Part shown: positions 7,481 through 16,846 of the stretch, one piece after another | How positions within the stretch are numbered: position 1 is the first letter of the stretch | Layout of the letters: each line of letters begins with the position of its first letter | Origin: AP-15 sp036500965 | GTDB taxonomy: Bacteria; Pseudomonadota; Alphaproteobacteria; ATCC43930; CGMCC-115725 | Direction of reading: 5' to 3' | Length of the DNA: 46,570 nucleotides | NCBI GenBank assembly: GCA_036500965.1 | Contig: DASYBC010000153.1 | Span: 1 to 46,570 of the forward strand | The notes under the pieces: model-generated | Seen by the model: the letters and a program-made list of their open reading frames with translations, nothing else | The model's database searches: none | What the model was told of the DNA's origin: nothing | Made by a program: the position numbers and the translations under genes

Positions 7481-7900
7481 TCATGGTCTTGCTCAATCTC
7501 AGACGATCGAGCGGATGATCGGGCGATTACGGCGCGCAGCGATGTTCTACGTGCAAGAGTCCGGCCGCGTTTCGTTCCATGCCCCGCCTTTTGCCATGCC
7601 CCGCCTTTTGCGCTGTGAGCGCGAGAGGCGATGGCGTGAGCTCCGCTGAAAATCAGAGAGCGCGCAGGGGACGGATAGACGCTCCCTGGGCGCTGCGATC
7701 GGTGGTTTACCGTGACAAATGTCGCCGGACAAAACAGGCTCACCGCCGCCGTCAAGATCGAAGCTGATGGCGGTGACGACCGCTATGCGCCGACCGGTGC
7801 ATTCCCGGCTGCGAGCGCTCGCCGTGCAAATCTTTACCAAAAAATCATCACTCCGGCAGTCTACTTCCGGAAGATCGAAAAGGGCTGAGAGGCTAGGGCG
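7481..7900. other. Intergenic stretch without a recognised gene
   Basis: Between the PIN remnant and the first permease gene I recognise no protein. Two things stand out: a 17-base unit repeated in tandem at 7578-7594 and 7595-7611, and an open frame from a GTG at 7712 to a TGA at 7886-7888 (58 codons, ending KIEKG), 12 bases before the permease start. The small frame has no strong ribosome binding site and no similarity I know. Weaker start-to-stop frames on both strands here look like chance in GC-rich DNA. Notably there is no substrate-binding-protein gene, which often heads such ABC operons. Confidence 0.5.
7578..7611. repeat. 17-bp tandem duplication
   Basis: CATGCCCCGCCTTTTGC occurs twice back to back, at 7578-7594 and 7595-7611, in non-coding sequence upstream of the ABC transporter operon. 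No third copy is seen. Confidence 0.85.
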
Positions 7901-8842
7901 GTGCTCGCCTATATTGTCAGGCGCATTCTGGCCACCGTGCCGGTCATGGCGGTGGTGGCGTTGTTCGTCTTCGCGCTGCTGCATCTGAGCCCCGGAGACC
8001 CCGCGGCGATCATCGCCGGCGACACCGCGACTTCGGCAGACATCGCCCGCATCCACCACGCGCTCGGGCTCGACCAGCCGCTCTATGTCCAGTTTGGCGA
8101 CTGGGTCTGGCGCCTGCTGCATGGCGACCTCGGCGTCTCGATCTTCACCAACCTGCCGGTCACCACTCTGATCGCGCAGCGGATCGAGCCGACCGTGACC
8201 TTGACGATCTCGACCGTCCTGGTCTCGGTGCTGGCGGCGATCCCGATGGGCGTGCTGGCGGCGTGGAAGGCGGGCTCGTGGCTCGACCGCACGGTCATGG
8301 CCTTCGCCGTGCTCGGTTTCTCGGTGCCGGTGTTTGTTATCGCCTATGTGCTGATCTATTTGCTTGCGGTGCGCGCCGATCTGTTGCCGGTGCAGGGCTT
8401 TGTCGGCATCGATGGCGGCCTCGTGCCGTTTCTGTCGCATCTGGTGATGCCGACCCTGGCGCTGGCCATGGTCTTTACCGCGCTGATCGCGCGCATGACC
8501 CGCACCAGCATGCTCGACGTTTTATCCCAAGATTATATCCGCACCGCGCAAGCCAAAGGGCTGGCGACCGGCGCGGTGCTGATCGGCCACGCGCTGAAGA
8601 ACGCGGCAGTGCCGATCGTGACCATTATCGGCATCGGTTTCGCGCTGCTGATTTCGGGGGTGGTGGTCACCGAGACGGTGTTCGCGATCCCCGGCCTGGG
8701 GCGGCTCACTGTCGATGCGATTCTGCGCCGCGATTATCCGATCATTCAGGGAATCATCCTAATCTTCTCGGCCGGCTATGTTCTGGTCAATCTGCTGGTC
8801 GATCTCAGCTACACCTTTCTCGACCCGCGCATTCGGTATTGA
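7901..8842 (+). CDS. Peptide-type ABC transporter permease, DppB/GsiB-partner type
   Basis: First membrane subunit of a dipeptide/oligopeptide/nickel-class ABC importer. The 313-residue protein has the family start (MLAYIVRRILATVPVMAVVALFVFALLHLSPGD, with the conserved PGDP loop), six predicted membrane helices and the EAA-like cytoplasmic loop (DYIRTAQAKGLATGAVLIGHALKNA) that docks on the ATPases. It ends LVDLSYTFLDPRIRY, the usual end of this family. The start is a GTG at 7901. It heads an operon of two permeases and two ATPases; no binding protein is encoded nearby, so the substrate cannot be assigned. Confidence 0.93.
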   Translation: MLAYIVRRILATVPVMAVVALFVFALLHLSPGDPAAIIAGDTATSADIARIHHALGLDQPLYVQFGDWVWRLLHGDLGVSIFTNLPVTTLIAQRIEPTVTLTISTVLVSVLAAIPMGVLAAWKAGSWLDRTVMAFAVLGFSVPVFVIAYVLIYLLAVRADLLPVQGFVGIDGGLVPFLSHLVMPTLALAMVFTALIARMTRTSMLDVLSQDYIRTAQAKGLATGAVLIGHALKNAAVPIVTIIGIGFALLISGVVVTETVFAIPGLGRLTVDAILRRDYPIIQGIILIFSAGYVLVNLLVDLSYTFLDPRIRY

Positions 8843-8955
8843 CTGCCACAACCAGAATGGTCGCGCTCCTACTGATGCAAATGTCTTGTTCGGCGCTGTT
8901 TCGTGTACCTTCGGGCTACGGACATGATCCGTTTGGATCCGGGCCTTTGTTGATG

Positions 8956-8972
8956 GCCGGGATACTCCCGGC
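8956..8972. repeat. Intercistronic hairpin between the two permease genes
   Basis: GCCGGGA (8956-8962) and TCCCGGC (8966-8972) pair perfectly around a three-base loop in the 172-base gap between the permease genes. No T-run follows. It may stabilise or process the transcript; the rest of the gap is unremarkable. Confidence 0.45.
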
Positions 8973-9014
8973 GAAGACGAATAGCGGCTCGAGACTGAGA
9001 AAAGACGCCGCAGC

Positions 9015-9899
9015 ATGACGATGGCGCCGACCGATCTTGCCGTTCTCGCCGGCCCTGGCGCGCGCTGGGGCGGCAGGCGCGGCTATATCCGTCGCCATCC
9101 GACGATCATTTGCGGTGCCTCTCTGCTCGGCCTGATGCTGGCGGTCGCCGTGCTCGCGCCTTATCTGGGCACGGTCGACCCGCAGGCGCTGGCGCCGATC
9201 GATCGGCTGCAGTGGCCGTCGTGGCATCACTGGTTCGGCACCGACATGCTCGGCCGCGACGTCTACAGCCGCACCATCTACGGCGCCCGCGTGTCCTTGA
9301 CCGTCGGTATCAGCGTCGCGCTGCTCAGCACGGCGCTCGGGCTGAGCATCGGTCTCGTGGCCGGGTTCAGCCGCTGGGCCGATGCGGTCCTAATGCGCGT
9401 CATGGACGGGCTGATGTCGATTCCCCCGGTAATGATCGCGATCGCGCTGATGGCGTTGACCCGCGCCAGCCTGGAAAACGTGGTCTTTGCGATCACCATC
9501 GGCGAAGTGCCGCGGGTGAGCCGGCTTGTCCGCGGCGTCGTTCTCGGCTTGCGCGACCTGCCTTTTGTCGAGGCCGCGTTCGCCGCCGGCACCAGCCTGC
9601 CGCGCGTCCTCTCGCGCCACATCGTGCCCAACACGGTGCCGCCGCTGCTGGTCCAGGGCACCTATGTCGCCGCCTCGGCGATGATCGTCGAGGCGATCCT
9701 CTCCTTTCTCGGCGCCGGGACGCCGCCCAACATCCCGAGCTGGGGCAACATCATGGCCGAGGGGCGCAGCCTGTTTCAGGTCGCCGATTACATCGTCCTA
9801 TTTCCCGGGGCGTTTTTGTCGGCGACCGTGCTCGCCGTCAACCTGCTGGGCGACGGGCTGCGCGACGCTCTCGATCCGCGCCTCGCCCGGCGGATGTAG
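9015..9899 (+). CDS. Peptide-type ABC transporter permease, DppC type
   Basis: Second membrane subunit of the importer. The 294-residue protein begins with a soluble N-terminus (GYIRRHPTIICGASLLGLML, as in OppC_N domains), then the signature HHWFGTDMLGRDVYSRTIYGARVSL found in nearly all DppC/OppC proteins. Five to six membrane helices follow, with the EAA loop FVEAAFAAGTSLPRVLSRHIVPN and the ending GDGLRDALDPRLARRM. It is separated from the first permease by 172 bases with a hairpin and from the first ATPase by three bases, so it is surely co-transcribed with the latter. Confidence 0.93.
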   Translation: MTMAPTDLAVLAGPGARWGGRRGYIRRHPTIICGASLLGLMLAVAVLAPYLGTVDPQALAPIDRLQWPSWHHWFGTDMLGRDVYSRTIYGARVSLTVGISVALLSTALGLSIGLVAGFSRWADAVLMRVMDGLMSIPPVMIAIALMALTRASLENVVFAITIGEVPRVSRLVRGVVLGLRDLPFVEAAFAAGTSLPRVLSRHIVPNTVPPLLVQGTYVAASAMIVEAILSFLGAGTPPNIPSWGNIMAEGRSLFQVADYIVLFPGAFLSATVLAVNLLGDGLRDALDPRLARRM

Positions 9900-9902
9900 C
9901 CG

Positions 9903-11020
9903 GTGGCCGCGACCGCCGCCATCCTGCCGGCCGCTGTCATTCCGACGGAGCCGCGCGATGCGGCCGCGCAGCCGCGCGGCGCGCTCGAGCCGGTCCTCGA
10001 CATCGCCGATCTGAAAACCTGGTTCTTCACCCGCGACGGGGTGGTGCGCGCGGTCGACGGCGTCACGTTTCACGTGCTGCCCGGCGAAACCCTGGCGATC
10101 GTCGGCGAGAGCGGCTGCGGTAAGAGCGTCACCGCGCTGTCGGTGCTGCGCCTCGTCCCGTCCCCGGGGCGGATCGTCTCCGGTGCGATACGCTTTGCCG
10201 GGCGCGACCTTCTGACCTTGAGCGAGGCTCGGATGCGCGAGCTGCGCGGCAATCAGATCGCGATGATCTTTCAAGAGCCGATGACCTCGCTCAATCCGGT
10301 GCTGACGATCGGCCGCCAGATCGCCGAAACCGTGACCCTGCACCAAGGGCTCGGCCGCGCCGCAGCTTTGGGCAGGGCAACCGAGCTCCTGCGCCTGGTC
10401 CAAATCCCCGAGGCGGGGCGCCGGGTCGGCGATTACCCGCACCAGCTTTCGGGCGGAATGCGCCAGCGGGCGATGGTCGCGATGGCGCTGGCGTGCAGCC
10501 CGAAGCTGCTGATCGCCGACGAGCCGACGACTGCGCTCGATGTCACGATCCAAGCCCAGATCCTCGATCTGCTGCGCGAATTGAAGCAAAAGACCGAGAC
10601 AGCAATTGTGCTGATCACCCATGATCTGGGGGTCGTCGCCGAGATGGCGCAACGGGTTGTCGTCATGTATGCCGGCCGCATGGCGGAAGCGGCGCCGGTC
10701 GCGGCGCTGTTCCGCCGCCCGCTTCACCCCTACACGCGCGGGCTGCTCGATTCGGTGCCGCGGCTCGGCGCGTCGCTCGATCCAGCAGCGCCGCGGCGGC
10801 TCACCGAGATCCGCGGCGCGGTGCCGGCGCTCGACCAGGCGATCGCCGGCTGCGCCTTCGCCCCGCGCTGCACCTATGCGACCGATATCTGTCACCGCCA
10901 GGCGCCTTTGCTCGAGGCCAAGGAGCCCGGCCATTTCGCCGCCTGCTTTCATTCCGACCGAGTGGCCGACCGAGTGGCCGACCGGGGGCCCGAGCGAATG
11001 ACCGGCCGATCGGCCCGCTG

Positions 11021-11021
<1 letters not shown>
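9903..11021 (+). CDS. Peptide-type ABC transporter ATPase, DppD type
   Basis: First of two nucleotide-binding subunits that drive import. The 372-residue protein has a Walker A (GESGCGKS, about residue 75), Q-loop (MIFQEPMTSLNP), signature (LSGGMRQRAM), Walker B (LLIADEPTTALD) and H-loop (LITHDLGVV). The C-terminal oligopeptide/dipeptide extension has Cys residues in CAFAPRCTYATDIC, typical of DppD/OppD. It has a GTG start three bases after the permease stop. The first 35 residues are a variable extension; a later start is possible. Its stop overlaps the next ATPase start by one base. Confidence 0.93.
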
Positions 11022-12076
<1,055 letters not shown>

Positions 12077-12105
12077 GCGGCAGCCCCAGACGGAGCGAGG
12101 ATGCG

Positions 12106-12444
12106 ATGCCGATGCACGTGGTCAATGGCGCCGTTCTGAAATGCTCCTGCGGCTCCATTCCGTCGAGCCTGATCGTGCTGCCGGTGCATCGCGAGCAGAT
12201 CGAGCACCAGCTCGCGGCAAACATCACGGACCACGCGCCGATGGTCAACATCATGCCGTTCGGCGTTTGCGCCACGCTTCAGGGCCCCTGTGCTCCGGCG
12301 ACCCCTGTCCCGTGGACGCCAGGCTCGCCGAGCGTCGTGCTCGATAATCAGCCGGCGCTCGACGATCCCTCGATCCTGGCGTGCACCGTCGGCGGCACGA
12401 TTAGTGTCTCTTACCCGGGCCAGAGCTCGAAGCAGATCCCGTAA
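12106..12444 (+). CDS. PAAR-like (DUF4280-type) T6SS spike-tip protein
   Basis: Predicted tip that caps the VgrG spike and may carry an effector. The 112-residue protein matches the DUF4280 PAAR-like pattern as I know it: MHVVNGAVLKCSCGSIPS at the start, DHAPMVNIMPFGVC in the middle, an APATPVPWTPGSP segment, then VLDNQPALDDPSILACTVGGTISV and a final PGQ. Cysteines 14, 16, about 54 and about 91 are placed where this family has them. A longer frame is open upstream, but it overlaps the ABC ATPase; the ATG at 12106 follows GGAGCGAGG. It has no C-terminal toxin domain, so it would need partners. It converges on the vgrG unit on the other strand. Confidence 0.82.
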   Translation: MPMHVVNGAVLKCSCGSIPSSLIVLPVHREQIEHQLAANITDHAPMVNIMPFGVCATLQGPCAPATPVPWTPGSPSVVLDNQPALDDPSILACTVGGTISVSYPGQSSKQIP

Positions 12445-12452
12445 GCCCATGG

Positions 12453-13055
12453 TCAAGGAAGCGCGCGCGGAAAAGCGTCGGTGCGCCGGAACAGCTGAAG
12501 CCCGCTCGTCGGGTAGCGTTGCGACACCCTGAGCGCGCTGCGCAGCGTCGTGCGCGTCACCACGTTGAACAGATCAGGCGCGTAATCGACCGGTAGTGCC
12601 GCCAGCCCGTCGACCCCGGCCAGCCAATAGCCGATCGTCAGCTGAACCCCCCTGATCTCGGTGATCTCGTATCCGCGTAAGGTCAGGTCGGGATAATAGG
12701 GGCTGGTCTCGGCGAGCGGCAGCGGGATTTCGAGCCGCCCTTCGAGGCTGGCGCCGGCCGGGACAAATCGGGCGAGCGGGAAGACCGGAACCGCGACGCG
12801 CCAGTCGGTCGGCAGCGGCGCCGCGAACTTGCCGACGATCGCATCCCCGTTCTCGCCGGCGATGACGATTCCCGCGCGATCATCGGCTCGCGCGGCACCG
12901 TTCGCGGGATCGAGGCCGGGCAAGGCGTGCATCGCGTATACGTCGGCCGGCCCCTGGTTTTCCAAGGTATAGGGAAACAGCAGCCCCCCGCCGCTCTTAC
13001 CGGGCCGACAGCTCAGCCGCAACCCGGCGGCGCTCGCCGCGTCCGGTTCAGCCAC
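12453..13055 (-). CDS. Unknown protein of the vgrG module, predicted beta-rich
   Basis: I do not recognise this 200-residue protein. It has no signal peptide or membrane helix. Short hydrophobic alternating segments (GGLLFPYTLENQGPADVYAM, VAVPVFPLARFVP, LEIPLPLAETSPYYPDL, VQLTIGYWLAG) suggest an all-beta, immunoglobulin-like fold. It is the last gene of a minus-strand unit after vgrG and the M91-like gene, 45 bases from the latter, and its stop is 8 bases from that of the convergent PAAR-like gene. From position it could be an effector, an immunity protein or a loading adaptor. GTG start. Confidence 0.7.
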   Translation of the reverse strand: MAEPDAASAAGLRLSCRPGKSGGGLLFPYTLENQGPADVYAMHALPGLDPANGAARADDRAGIVIAGENGDAIVGKFAAPLPTDWRVAVPVFPLARFVPAGASLEGRLEIPLPLAETSPYYPDLTLRGYEITEIRGVQLTIGYWLAGVDGLAALPVDYAPDLFNVVTRTTLRSALRVSQRYPTSGLQLFRRTDAFPRALP

Positions 13056-13100
13056 TAAATCGAACTCCCGCCATCAGCTTGCGAGGCGTCCCTTCTGCCA

Positions 13101-13580
13101 TCACAGGATGTTTCGTTCCTGCTGAAAGCGGGCGATCGCGGCTGCTTCCTGCGGATCGGGTTCGGCGATCGCCGGGTGCGCACCGGCTTCGGACCCGGCC
13201 CGCAGGCGCATCAGCGCCTCGCGCAGCAACAAGAACAGCATCACCTCCGGCGAGCGCGCGGCCGGATCAAATGGGCTCGGCCAATCCTCTGGATCGAAAC
13301 CGACGTACCAGTCGGGTTTCCCGCCGCGATCCTCCGATACGGGTCCACGCGCCGACGATTCTCGCCCGACCGTGGCGTTCGGTGGGTCGGTCAGCGCCGG
13401 TGCTTCGATCTTGACGCTGCCGCCGCTCGCGCGGATGCCCTCGAGGATCGCCCGACCCGACGGCGTTCTGGCGATCACCGAGACCAGCGTGACGACGCTG
13501 CCGGCGTAGCCGGGTTTTGCCGTGTCGATTTGGAGCCACGTCGATGCGGCTCCGATGTTTCCAGCAGGGGGCGCTCTCAT
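13101..13580 (-). CDS. M91-peptidase-like protein lacking the HExxH site (T6SS-linked)
   Basis: A 159-residue protein directly downstream of vgrG (39 bases). Its layout resembles T6SS-linked M91 (NleD-like) zinc peptidases: IARTPSGRAILEGIRASGGSVKI, then an Asn-containing linker, VGFDPEDWPSP, and a helix introduced by RSPEVMLF. In active members the text after 'vLF' is HELxHA; here it reads LLLREALMRLRAG, so both metal-binding His and the catalytic Glu are missing or moved. It may be a pseudoenzyme, an inhibitor or immunity partner, or a binding domain carried by VgrG. The resemblance is from memory, so the family call is tentative. No signal peptide. Confidence 0.45.
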   Translation of the reverse strand: MRAPPAGNIGAASTWLQIDTAKPGYAGSVVTLVSVIARTPSGRAILEGIRASGGSVKIEAPALTDPPNATVGRESSARGPVSEDRGGKPDWYVGFDPEDWPSPFDPAARSPEVMLFLLLREALMRLRAGSEAGAHPAIAEPDPQEAAAIARFQQERNIL

Positions 13581-13619
13581 TGCCGCGCGGTTCCTCCGTC
13601 GCCTAACTCGCGGCCTCGC

Positions 13620-16589
13620 CTAACAGCTCAGTGGCGGCGAACTCGGCGAAGAGTTCGGCTCCGGCGGGTCACCTAGAAAATTGCACGCGACACCGTCTAC
13701 GATCTTGTCGCAGGCAGGGGCTGGGGTGGGCTTCTCGGTGTGGGTGCCGCGCTGCCCGTGAGTTTTCGGCTGGTCGCTGCAATCCGTGGTCCGCTTGTTC
13801 CACTGGTCGCCGGGCTCGGCCGCGGTGGCGTCCGCGACATTCTGCATCGTCACCGCCAGAGCTTTGTCCGGGCTTCCGCCCGAATTCTCGTAGATCATGG
13901 CCGGAGCGTTGATCCAAATCTCGCACGGATCGATGACGATAAAGCTTTGCCCGACCTTTAGCGTGATCTTCTTCGTCGCCTCGATGACCAGCGAATCGAG
14001 GGCGATGCTGACCTCGCCCTTGATCACCGCCGTCAGGCTTTTCTGAAGGTCGGCCCGCACATCGCCTTTCACGGTGAGCTCGTAATCCTTGCCGACCTGC
14101 TCGTAGCGGTTGCCGCCGACGTGGAGATCGTATTCCTGTTCGACGGTCGTGTACATGTTCCCGCCGACCGGCTGGCCGTTTGGGAGCTTCCCTTTGACGA
14201 CGTTGGTATTCTTGTTGCCGTGGATCGTCTCGAAGCTGCTGGCGAAGGCGGTGACGTCGAGCCGGCCCTGCGAGCGCAGCAAATATTGCTCGCAATTGTA
14301 GGTATCGTCGTGCCGAACCAGGTGATAGCGCTCAGGCGAATCCTTCTCCGGCTTCGGCATGCTGCGAGTCTTGAGCCCGCTGAAGCGGTAGCTGGTGAAC
14401 CCCGTCGGATCGAGCAGGTTTTGCAGATTGACGTCCTGATGGTCGACCTGTCCTTGCGGGAACGGCAGGTTGGCGGTGGCGCGATCGGCGTTGTAGACGC
14501 GCCCGGTGATGACCGGCCGATCGGGGTCGCCGGCGATGAAATCGACGATGACCTCCTGTCCGACCCTGGGCAGAAATTGGGTGCCGAAATGCCGTCCCGC
14601 CCAGCCCTCCGAGACGCGCACCCAGCAGGTCGGGGCGCCCCGTTTGAACGAGTCGCCGGGCTTTTCGCCGTTGCTGCGGTCCCACGGAAAGCGCACCCGT
14701 ACCCGGCCGAGCTCGTCTGCGTAAACCTGCCCCAGATCGCTGGCCTCGGTGATGCCCTCGCGACCGATGACGACAGCGAGATGGGGTCCGTTGGTCCGCG
14801 GCTGCTCGCCCTGCGGCAGCGGCAGGGACAGCAGCGGCGCCGCCGGGTCCGGATGACCATCGCCCTGATATTCCATGTGAAACAAGGGAAGGGCCGCAAA
14901 GCTCGAATGAAAGTCGCTGGTCCGTTCGTTGGCAAATTTCTCGATTGCCTGGACCAGCAGAGGAACGAACGCGGTCACCGCCGCGAGCCCGCCGCCCAGG
15001 GTGTAGGCGCCGACCGACAAGCCCGGAGTGCCGTCCGAAATGCGCTGCCCCAAATTCAACGGTAGCTGATTTTGCAGATAGTTGTTCAAACCTTGCGCCG
15101 TGCCGTTGGCCAGGAAGTCGGCGCCGCTCATGTTGCTCGGGAACACCAATCCGCTGAGGATCTTGCCAAAATTCTTGGTGTCTTCCGAATAGGAAGCTTC
15201 CAGTCCCTCGAATTCGCCATGAATGACGACGTATGAGCCGAGCGCCGAAACCGGGGTCGGTTTGAACAGCTTGTTTTGGAATACCACCGCATCCGGACCG
15301 GCTTCGGCGCTGACGGCTTCCTCTTCGCTGATCGGGTCGTCGTCGTCGCGGTCGGTCCCTGGAGCCGTGGACGGATTGACGCGATCGAACGAGAAGCCGG
15401 GGACCAGCGCCGGGTTCCGGGTCGAGCCGCTGACCCGCCCGACGATCGCCTCGGTGCTGGCCATCCAGTCCGTGGCGTAAGCTCCGGCGTTGGGAGCGTT
15501 CGTGTTAAGCGGCGGCTGCGGGCCATCGTTCTGGTCGACGGGCGCGGCGAATTCCTCCCTCCGGAAATGACCGTCATCGTCGGGAAACGTTCTTGCACCC
15601 TTGGTCTTGGCTGGAGATTGGACCGGCATGACCAGATCGCGTTGCGGCTGAACGTTGGCAAACCCGGTGATCGGATCCGTCGGATTTAGGATATTGAAAT
15701 TGCCGAAGCGAGCGCGGCGCTGCGATGGGGCATACAACCGCTGAAACCGGGTCACCGTGAGCGCGCTCGGCTCGATGTCCTTGTTGCTCAGCTCGGTGAG
15801 CCGGAAGATCGGGTGATCTGCGGAAAATGGCGGTCCGCTGGTCTGGCATTTGCTAAACTCGGTGATCCCGCGGCCCAACACCATCGTGCTGACCTTTAGC
15901 TCGTTGTTAATATTGTGATCGAAATAATACCAGATGCCAAACCGAGCCATAATTCGGGACAGAAAATTATACGTGCTTTCATCAAACTGAACGCAATAGG
16001 GTATCACCGGAAACTTGACTGGCTTAATTTTGCTGTCGTCAATCTTGAAATTGGGATAGGAATCGGTAATTTCATGAATAATTTGTAGTACTGTTTTATT
16101 CTCAAAGACTCGGTACGTCGTTTCGTATTCCATCATCTTAAATGCGGGGACGATGGTTGCGCTATATTGCTGGACGCGGAATGTTTTGCCGCCAATTTCG
16201 GGATTCTCGCCCAATACAAGGCCGTCATCGTTAAAGGTCTCGAACACTCCCCACCGACGAACAAACGTCTCGATCGTGCCACCCGACACCCCAGATTCGT
16301 CAATATGTTGCTGAAACCGCGAGCTCTCACCGACTTCCAGCGTTTCCTTGAGGTTGATGTCAATTGCCACCGGCGTGTTGATCATGTCGCCGGGAGCGAT
16401 TGGCTGCAACTCGTCATTGTCGATCAGCCGCCACATCCTGACGCTGTAGCTATAAGGCTGCGAAACATCCTCTGCTCCTTTGACGAAGACAAGCAGAAGA
16501 GGGTCGATGTTTTTGCCGTGCGGGGCGCCGTCGAGCACGGTATGGACCGCCAGCCGCTTGCCTTTCTGAACCGGAGTCCGGTCTACCAT
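13620..16589 (-). CDS. tssI: T6SS spike protein VgrG (TssI)
   Basis: Trimeric spike on top of the Hcp tube that punctures target cells and carries effectors. The 989-residue protein is longer than the usual 600-700. It has a gp27-like base (about residues 10-450), an insertion-rich middle (about 450-620, low complexity and Gly-rich), the gp5-like OB fold (DELGRVRVRFPWDRSNGEK, GWAGRHFGTQFLPRVGQEVIVDFIAGDPDRPVITGRVYN) and a beta-helix tail of short repeats (EQEYDLHVGGNRYEQVGKDYELTVKGD), ending in a Cys/Pro/Ser-rich tail. The ATG at 16589 is used because GAGGAG precedes it; a frame to 16766 is open but unlikely. The N-terminal third is clearly AT-richer than the neighbourhood (for example 15900-16160). 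It heads a unit with two small putative cargo/partner genes. Confidence 0.95.
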   Translation of the reverse strand: MVDRTPVQKGKRLAVHTVLDGAPHGKNIDPLLLVFVKGAEDVSQPYSYSVRMWRLIDNDELQPIAPGDMINTPVAIDINLKETLEVGESSRFQQHIDESGVSGGTIETFVRRWGVFETFNDDGLVLGENPEIGGKTFRVQQYSATIVPAFKMMEYETTYRVFENKTVLQIIHEITDSYPNFKIDDSKIKPVKFPVIPYCVQFDESTYNFLSRIMARFGIWYYFDHNINNELKVSTMVLGRGITEFSKCQTSGPPFSADHPIFRLTELSNKDIEPSALTVTRFQRLYAPSQRRARFGNFNILNPTDPITGFANVQPQRDLVMPVQSPAKTKGARTFPDDDGHFRREEFAAPVDQNDGPQPPLNTNAPNAGAYATDWMASTEAIVGRVSGSTRNPALVPGFSFDRVNPSTAPGTDRDDDDPISEEEAVSAEAGPDAVVFQNKLFKPTPVSALGSYVVIHGEFEGLEASYSEDTKNFGKILSGLVFPSNMSGADFLANGTAQGLNNYLQNQLPLNLGQRISDGTPGLSVGAYTLGGGLAAVTAFVPLLVQAIEKFANERTSDFHSSFAALPLFHMEYQGDGHPDPAAPLLSLPLPQGEQPRTNGPHLAVVIGREGITEASDLGQVYADELGRVRVRFPWDRSNGEKPGDSFKRGAPTCWVRVSEGWAGRHFGTQFLPRVGQEVIVDFIAGDPDRPVITGRVYNADRATANLPFPQGQVDHQDVNLQNLLDPTGFTSYRFSGLKTRSMPKPEKDSPERYHLVRHDDTYNCEQYLLRSQGRLDVTAFASSFETIHGNKNTNVVKGKLPNGQPVGGNMYTTVEQEYDLHVGGNRYEQVGKDYELTVKGDVRADLQKSLTAVIKGEVSIALDSLVIEATKKITLKVGQSFIVIDPCEIWINAPAMIYENSGGSPDKALAVTMQNVADATAAEPGDQWNKRTTDCSDQPKTHGQRGTHTEKPTPAPACDKIVDGVACNFLGDPPEPNSSPSSPPLSC

Positions 16590-16846
16590 TTGTGTGCTCC
16601 TCATCCGCTCGAGCCGATCTGGGCCAAGCGCTCGCCGGTGCAATATATCACTGCCTGCCCGCGTCAGGGATGAGGCGCTGCGGGAACGGCAGCGGGGCGG
16701 CGGCCGCGCGGCGCACCGCATCCGGCGGCGTTTGCGGCTTTGCGGCAAGTGCGTGCCGCGCCGCATTCGGTTTTCGCGAGTAGCTGCAGCGCGATTGTGC
16801 TATGAAGTAGCTTCTCCGGCATCAGGCAGCCTCTGGCGAACAGCGG
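16590..16846. promoter_or_regulatory. Divergent control region between vgrG and tagH
   Basis: A 257-base gap between divergent T6SS units, which must hold promoters for both. The GC-rich centre shows no clear -35/-10 pair. TATATCA near 16643-16649 and CTATGAAG near 16800-16806 are AT-richer spots that could be -10 regions for vgrG and tagH respectively, but neither is convincing. Confidence 0.35.

Noticed and set aside
7314..7649. 111-codon frame on the plus strand
   Set aside because: It overlaps the PIN remnant in antisense, has no ribosome binding site and runs through the 17-base tandem repeat.
7357..7755. 132-codon frame on the minus strand
   Set aside because: It is not the frame that encodes the PIN remnant, and nothing in it is recognisable.
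13056..13100. A frameshift joining the two small vgrG-linked genes
   Set aside because: Both genes have their own start and stop and unrelated content; the 45-base gap is ordinary.
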